Assembly: GCA_947846985.1 (NCBI GenBank)
Contig: CANTUZ010000025.1
Location: forward strand, 19,590,100 to 19,654,099
From: Fratercula arctica
Taxonomy: Eukaryota > Chordata > Aves > Charadriiformes > Alcidae
Reading direction: 5' to 3'
Length of the DNA stretch: 64,000 nt
The notes under the pieces: model-generated
Told to the model about the DNA's origin: nothing
Database searches by the model: none
What the model saw: the letters and a program-made list of their open reading frames with translations, nothing else
Made by a program: the position numbers and the translations under genes
Part shown: positions 59,095 through 64,000 of the stretch, piece by piece
Layout: the number at the start of each line of letters is the position of its first letter
How positions within the stretch are numbered: the first letter of the stretch is position 1

Positions 59095-59424
59095 TGTCCT
59101 GGTTCCGGCGGGGACAGGGTTAAGTATTCCATGCCATGTGAGCCACGCCCACCCTGAGATTAAAAGGAGGGAGGGGGCAGGCAGTTGGGTTTGGAGCGGG
59201 CTGGCGCATCCCGGGTCCAGACCGGAAGGGAGCGGCGGTTCCGTAATCGCGTTTGTATATTCCTCTGTCCGTGTTATTGTTTTCTTGTTCCCTCTGCTGT
59301 TCTGTTAAACTGCCTTTGTCTCAACCCAAGAGTTTTGCCTTTTTCTTCTGATCCTTCCCGTACTGGGAAGAGCCGAGCGAGCGACACGTGGTTCTTTGTT
59401 GCCATCTGAGGCCAAACCACGACA
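59095..59424 (+). repeat. 5' LTR of ERV copy 2 (LTR-A family)
   Basis: 330 bp, TGTCCTGG to CCACGACA. A TATA-like ATTAAAAG spans 59159-59166, in line with the other LTRs. Its GC-rich middle (GGTCCAGACCGG region) differs from those of copy 1 and of the solo LTR, marking three distinguishable LTR variants. Confidence 0.95.
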
Positions 59425-59432
59425 GTCCTTTT

Positions 59433-59450
59433 TGGCGCCCAATGTGGGGC
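59433..59450 (+). promoter_or_regulatory. Primer binding site, tRNA-Lys type
   Basis: TGGCGCCCAATGTGGGGC, 8 nt after the LTR end. TGGCGCCC is the start of lysine-type binding sites, and from memory the whole site matches the one complementary to the tRNA-Lys(CUU) 3' end except for one base. The spacing from the LTR is larger than the usual 0-3 nt. Confidence 0.7.
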
Positions 59451-59531
59451 TCGAAGGGTTGAGACAATGACAGAATCCAACTAGAGCTTGAAAAAATGAA
59501 TTTGTTAGGTAAATAATAGTCACTGGTCACT

Positions 59532-61595
59532 ATGTTGCTTAGTTTGTTCTCATGGCTGTGTTATGTAAATTCCTATGTGTCTTCTGCACTCCCTGTGATG
59601 ATATTTGTTACTTCTGGGAGGGGGATGAGGATTATCATTTTACTGTCCTGTGCAATATCGGCTTATGATATGATAACATCACTTGTTAGACAGTTACTTT
59701 GGGGCGTTTGTGTGGTATTGCCGTTCTGTCTGTACATTGGGCACCACCTCTCAGAATTCATTAATAATTACACCCAGTCTATGGGGGAAACAGGGGGGGA
59801 CACTTTCCCCAGCTCTTTTGCCTCCCTTTTCTCCTTCGGGTCAGGTATGACAGCTTTTGAGAATTTTGAATATCCTTGGGATGCTCAAACCAGCATGTTC
59901 CTAGTGTTATGTCTGCTGAATATGTTCCAGGTCTTGTTTAGGGTTAAACGGCTATTTAAGACTACCACCCAGAGATCTGCTCCAAGGCTGGACAGTCAGG
60001 GGTGGCATGGCATGTGGGAGAACATGGGCAGGTACTTAGAGAACTTCTCACCTCCAATGGTCTGGGACTTCACCCCTGAACAATTACAGGACCCTGACAG
60101 AGTAGTAGAATATCTGAAGGGAAAATGCTGTGGCTATTCTAGAGAGGCACAACTCACGGCACTGTGCTGGGCCCTGGCTAGTGTCTACCAGGCACTGCTC
60201 AGTGCTATGCAGCACCCTCAGGAGAAAGAGACAGAGACCAGACCAGCAGGCGCTGCGGCTGCTGCGGCCCCTGCGGCAGACAATGCGGCTGCTGCAGCCC
60301 CTGTGGCAGGCACTGCTGTGAGAGGCACTGCGGCTACTACAACCCCTGCGACAGACACTGCGGTTGCTGCAACCCCTGCGACAGACACGGCGGTTGCTGC
60401 AACCCCTGCGACAGACACTGTAGCTACTGCAACCCCTGTGGCAGCCACTGCAGCTACTCCAACCCTGGTGACAGCCACTGCTGCTGAACCAGGGAACCAA
60501 CCCGTGTCAGTATCCGTTGCCCCCATACAAAAGAAGAAGTACACAAAGAAATCCGTTCCCTTGGTAAGAGATGACGATGAACCAGGGCCATCACAAGGGC
60601 AGGAGGAAGAGGCAGAACCAGAGATAATTACCCGATCCCTATCCTTGAGTGAGCAGCGGGATATGCGAAAAGATTTTAGCTGACTTTCAGGTGAGCACAT
60701 TGTCACCTGGCTGCTTCAGTGTTGGGATAACGGGGCCAGTAGCCTGGAATTAGAGGGTAGGGAAGCCAGGCAGTTGGGATCCCTGTCTAGGGAAGGCGGC
60801 ATTGACAAGGCAATTGGGAAGAAGACCCAAGCCCTCAGCCTCTGGAAACGACTCCTGTCAGGCGTGAGGGAGAGGTATCCCTTCAGTGAAGATGTTGTAT
60901 GTCACCCAAGCAAGTGGACCACCATGGAAAGAGGTATCCAGTACCTGAGAGAATTAGCTGTGCGGGAGATGATTTATTATGACTTGGACAATACAGACTT
61001 ACCCACGGACCCTGATGAGGTGCACTGCACAAGGCCCATGTGGCGGAAGTTTGTACGGAGCGCACCATCGTCATATGCCAACTCACTGGCAGTAATGGAA
61101 TGGAAAGGTGAAGAGGGACCAACGGTGGATGAGGTGGCTGGCCGGCTCCAGCGATATGAAGAAAGCCTCTCTTCCCCCCTTGTCTCAGTTGTGGAGAAAC
61201 TGTCCCGGAAGGTCCAGCAACTTGAAGAGAATATGTCCTACTCCCCACCTGTACGGGCCAGCATCTCAGCTATTAGGAGCAAGCATTTCCCCACTCAAGA
61301 GAGAGAGTACAGAGGGCACACACCACGAGGCACCCTGTGGTTCTACCTGCGTGACCATGGAGAGGACATGAGGAAGTGGGATGGACAACCTACTTGGATC
61401 TTGCAGACACGGGTACAGGAGTTGCAAGGAAGGACAACCACAAAAGGGGATCCCTCCAGGAAAAGTGCCCCCCCAGTTTCCAGGGGGCAGTTCCCCAGAC
61501 AGAGCATAAGGCCTGATCTTGCTTCTGATCCTCTTGAAGGAACCTCCAAGTCATTTCTGCAAGAAGTGAGTACCGGATACCATGACCAGTATTAG
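59532..61595 (+). pseudogene. gag: Gag polyprotein (ERV copy 2), one in-frame TGA
   Basis: The ATG at 59532 follows two short upstream ATG frames (59467 and about 59496). The frame is open to a TGA at 60681-60683, remains open in the same phase after it, and ends in TAG at 61593-61595: 688 codons including the internal stop. Residues about 1-26, 31-48, 55-75 and 119-134 are hydrophobic, which is unusual for Gag; there is no Gly2 myristoylation signal. Residues about 240-316 form an Ala/Thr/Pro-rich tandem repeat. After the TGA come a probable capsid region (WLLQCWDNGAS and onward) and a short possible coiled coil around VVEKLSRKVQQLEENM. The C-terminus has no CCHC knuckle. The TGA is probably a private disabling change; what stood there before is not visible in copy 1, which begins downstream. 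Confidence 0.82.
60256..60480 (+). repeat. 30-bp tandem repeat inside gag (7 units plus a half unit)
   Basis: Units start at 60256, 60286, 60331, 60361, 60391, 60421 and 60451, with a 15-bp half unit at 60316-60330. The core word is AACCCCTGCGACAGAC or a close variant. Each unit adds ten residues of the type T-A-V-A-A-T-P-A-T-D, and because 30 is a multiple of 3 the copy number can change without breaking the frame. Confidence 0.9.
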
Positions 61596-61670
61596 AGGGG
61601 CCCTGCCTCCAGCCAGGTGGAGGAAAGGGACAACCGGGTTTATTGGACAGTGTGGATTCGATGGCCTGGC
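61593..61670 (+). promoter_or_regulatory. Putative UAG readthrough signal between gag and pro-pol (copy 2)
   Basis: UAG at 61593-61595, CCTCCA at 61606-61611 pairing with TGGAGG at 61618-61623, loop GCCAGG at 61612-61617, and its complement CCTGGC at 61665-61670. All elements are identical to copy 1. Confidence 0.55.
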
Positions 61671-64000
61671 ACATCAGACCCACAGGAGTATAAGGCTCTA
61701 GTGGACACAGGAGCACAGTGCACTCTGATACCATCAAGCTACAGAGGGGCAGAACCCATTTGTATTTCTGGGGTCACAGGGGGATCCCAAGAGTTGACTG
61801 TACTGGAGGCGGAAGTGAGCCTAACTGGGAATGAGTGGCAAAAGCATCCCATTGTGACTGGCCCAGAGGCTCCATGCATCCTTGGTATAGATTACCTCAG
61901 GAGAGGGTATTTTAAGGACCCAAAAGGGTACTGGTGGGCCTTTGGCATAGCTGCCTTGGAGACGGAGGAAGTTAAACAGTTGTCCACCTTGCCTGGTCTC
62001 TCGGAGGACTCTTCTGTGGTGGGGTTGTTGAGGGTCGAAGAACAGCAGGTGCCAATTGCTACCACAACGGTGCATCGGCGGCAATATCGCACTAACCGAG
62101 ACTCTCTGATTCCCATCCATAAGCTGATTCGTCAGCTAGAGGTTCAAGGAGTGATCAGCAAGACTCGCTCGCCTTTTAACAGTCCCATATGGCCAGTGCG
62201 AAAATCTAATGGAGAGTGGAGGCTAACTGTAGACTATCATGGCCTGAATGAAGTCACGCCACCACTGAGCGCTGCTGTGCCGGACATGCTAGAACTGCAG
62301 TATGAACTGGAGTCCAAGGCAGCCAAGTGGCATGCCACGATTGATATAGCGAATGCATTCTTCTCCATCCCTTTGGCAGCAGAGTGCAGGCCACAGTTTG
62401 CTTTCACTTGGAGGGGCATCCAGTACACCTGGAAATGACTGCCCCAGGGGTGGAAACACAGCCCCACCATTTGCCATGGACTGATCCAGACTGCACTGGA
62501 ACAGGGTGAAGCTCCAGAACATCTGCAGTACATTGATGACATCATTGTATGGGGAAACACAGCAGAAGAAGTTTTTGAGATGGGGATAAAATAGTCCAAA
62601 TCCTTCTGAAAGCTGGTTTTGCCATAAAACGAAGTAAGGTCAAGGGACCTGCACAGGAGATCCAGTTCTTAGGAATACAATGGCAAGATGGACGCCGCCA
62701 AATCCCAATGGATGTGATCAACAAAAGAGCAGCTATGTCTCCACCAACTAGCAAAAAGGAAACACAAGCTTTCTTAGGCATTGTTGCGTTTTTGGAGGAT
62801 GCATATCCCAGATTACAGTCTGATTGTAAGCCCTCTGTATCAAGTAACCCAGAAGAAGAACGATTTTAAATGGGGTCCTGAGCAACGACAAGCTTTTGAA
62901 CAAATCAAACAGGAAATACTCCATGCAGTGGCCCTGGGGCCAGTCCGGGCAGGACAAGATGTTAAAAACGTGCTCTACACCGCAGCCGGGGAGGATGGCC
63001 CTACCTGGAGCCTCTGGCAGAAGGCACCAGGGGAGACCTGAGGTCGACCCCTAGGGTTTTGGAGTCGGGGATACAGAGGATCCGAAGCCCGCTACACTCC
63101 AACAGAAAAGGAGATATTGGCAGCATATGAAGGGGTTTGAGCTGCTTCGGAGGTGGTTGGTACAGAAGCGCAGCTCCTCTTAGCACCTCGACTGCCGGTG
63201 CTGGGTTGGATGTTCAAAGAAAGGGTCCCCACCACACATCATGCAACTGATGCTACATGGAGTAAGTGGATTGCACTGATCACACAGTGAACTCGAATGG
63301 GAAACCCCAGTCGCCCAGGAATTCTGGAAGTGATCATGGACTGGCCAGAAGGCAAGGATTTTGGAATGTCACCAGAGGAGGAGGTGACGCGTGCGGAAGA
63401 GGCCCCACCATATAATAAACTGCCAGAAAATGAGAAGCAATATGCCCTGTTCACTGATGGGTCCTGCCGGATTGTGGGAAAGCATCGGAAGTGGAAGGCT
63501 GCTGTGTGGAGTCCTACACGACAAGTTGCAGAAGCCAGTGAAGGACAAGGTGAATCGAGCCAGTTTGCAGAGGTGAAAGCCATTCAGCTGGCTTTGGACA
63601 TCGCCGAGCGAGAAAAATGGCCAGTACTTTATCTCTACGCTGACTCATGGATGGTGGCAAATGCTCTGTGGGGGTGGTTCCAGCAGTGGAAGCAGGGCAA
63701 CTGGCAGCGCAGAGGCAAACCCATCTGGGCTGCTGAACTATGGCAAGATATTGCTGCCCGGATGGAGAATCTGGTTGTGAAAGTACGCCACGTAGATGCC
63801 CACGTACCGAAGAATCGGGCCACGGAGGAACATCAGAACAACCAGCAGGTGGATGGGGCTGCTAGGATTGAAGTGGCTCAGGTGGATCTGGACTGGCAAC
63901 ATAGGGGCGAACTATTCATAGCTCGGTGGGCCCATGAGACCTCAGGCCATCAAGGAAGAGATGCGACATATAGATGGGCTCGTGACCGAGGGGTGGACTT
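61596..64000 (+). pseudogene. pol: Pro-Pol polyprotein (ERV copy 2), multiply broken, runs off edge
   Basis: Protease (DTGA) and the first part of reverse transcriptase are open from the gag UAG to a TGA at 62436-62438, where copy 1 has CGA. A YIDD box follows. A 1-nt deletion at about 62578-62582 shifts the frame and leads to a TAG at 62593-62595; the T5 run at 62789-62793, shared with copy 1, brings the frame back. Further TGA codons lie at 63039-63041, 63138-63140 (both CGA in copy 1) and 63288-63290 (CAA in copy 1). RNase H follows and the window ends in the integrase finger. Copy 2 Pol cannot be expressed whole. Confidence 0.92.

Larger units (their letters stand above)
59095..64000 (+). 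mobile_element. ERVL-like endogenous retrovirus, copy 2 (5' part)
   Basis: The element has a 5' LTR (59095-59424), primer binding site (59433-59450), leader, gag (59532-61595), UAG, and pro-pol running off the right edge in the integrase region. Positions 61237-64000 correspond to 1-2765 of copy 1, with very few differences by eye. Its flanks differ from copy 1, but since opposite ends are visible, independent insertion versus duplication cannot be decided from target sites. Compared with copy 1 it has accumulated more nonsense codons. Confidence 0.95.

Noticed and set aside
59467..59520. Upstream ATGs as the gag start
   Set aside because: Both open frames of only a few codons before a stop; the ATG at 59532 is the first to open the long frame.
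60084..60500. Cys- and Arg-rich open frame on the minus strand
   Set aside because: It is the antisense translation of the 30-bp gag repeat and the GC-rich sequence around it.

Overview
The window reads as vertebrate, most likely bird, nuclear DNA: a gene-poor, AT-leaning background with no exon I can name, carrying eight pieces of CR1-type LINE (the characteristic avian/reptilian non-LTR retrotransposon with the ATTCTATG-type 3' tail) and several pieces of ERVL-like endogenous retrovirus. The species cannot be read from the sequence. Nothing prokaryotic (operon, CRISPR, insertion sequence) is present.

Layout. 1-4149 is the 3' part of ERV copy 1, plus strand: gag tail, a UAG codon, pro-pol with one frameshift, no env, polypurine tract, 3' LTR. 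4150-10300 and 10606-18168 are unique sequence, separated by a small CR1 piece inside an ATAGAT-type microsatellite. 18169-18829 is a CR1 3' end (minus). 19094-19653 is a solo LTR of a second family (called LTR-B here, minus). 19677-29745 is unique. 29779-30774 is CR1 'A' (plus). 34136-34723 is another CR1 (plus). 36539-36884 is a solo LTR of the same family as the ERVs (LTR-A) with a perfect 5-bp target duplication. 36890-44929 is unique, with a long GAA tract and a CpG-richer, GC-rich zone around 40.4-43.5 kb. 44930-45104 is an old CR1 tail. 46626 to about 50060 is the longest CR1 (minus), keeping pieces of ORF1 (esterase-like) and ORF2 (endonuclease and reverse transcriptase). 53115-53409 is a CR1 3' end. 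56251-58457 is a second LTR-B split by CR1 'B' (56841-58310, minus). 59095-64000 is the 5' part of ERV copy 2: 5' LTR, primer binding site, gag, UAG, pro-pol, running off the window.

How the parts relate. The two ERV copies lie in the same orientation about 61 kb apart and are very similar where they overlap (copy 1 positions 1-2765, copy 2 positions 61237-64000). They share three informative traits: gag and pro-pol in one frame separated by a single UAG, a potential hairpin/pseudoknot just after that UAG, and the same extra T in the reverse transcriptase that shifts the frame. Copy 2 also has private nonsense codons, several at CpG sites. Gag is unusual: several hydrophobic segments at its N-terminus, an Ala-rich 10-residue tandem repeat, and no CCHC zinc knuckle.

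The most informative non-viral observation is that CR1 'A' and CR1 'B', inverted and 26 kb apart, are identical over about 530 bp at their 3' ends (including the same in-frame TAG) yet only roughly 85% similar immediately upstream. That is a sharp mosaic boundary, best explained by gene conversion or an assembly artefact. All element calls come from motif reading and by-eye alignment; no database or structure prediction was run.
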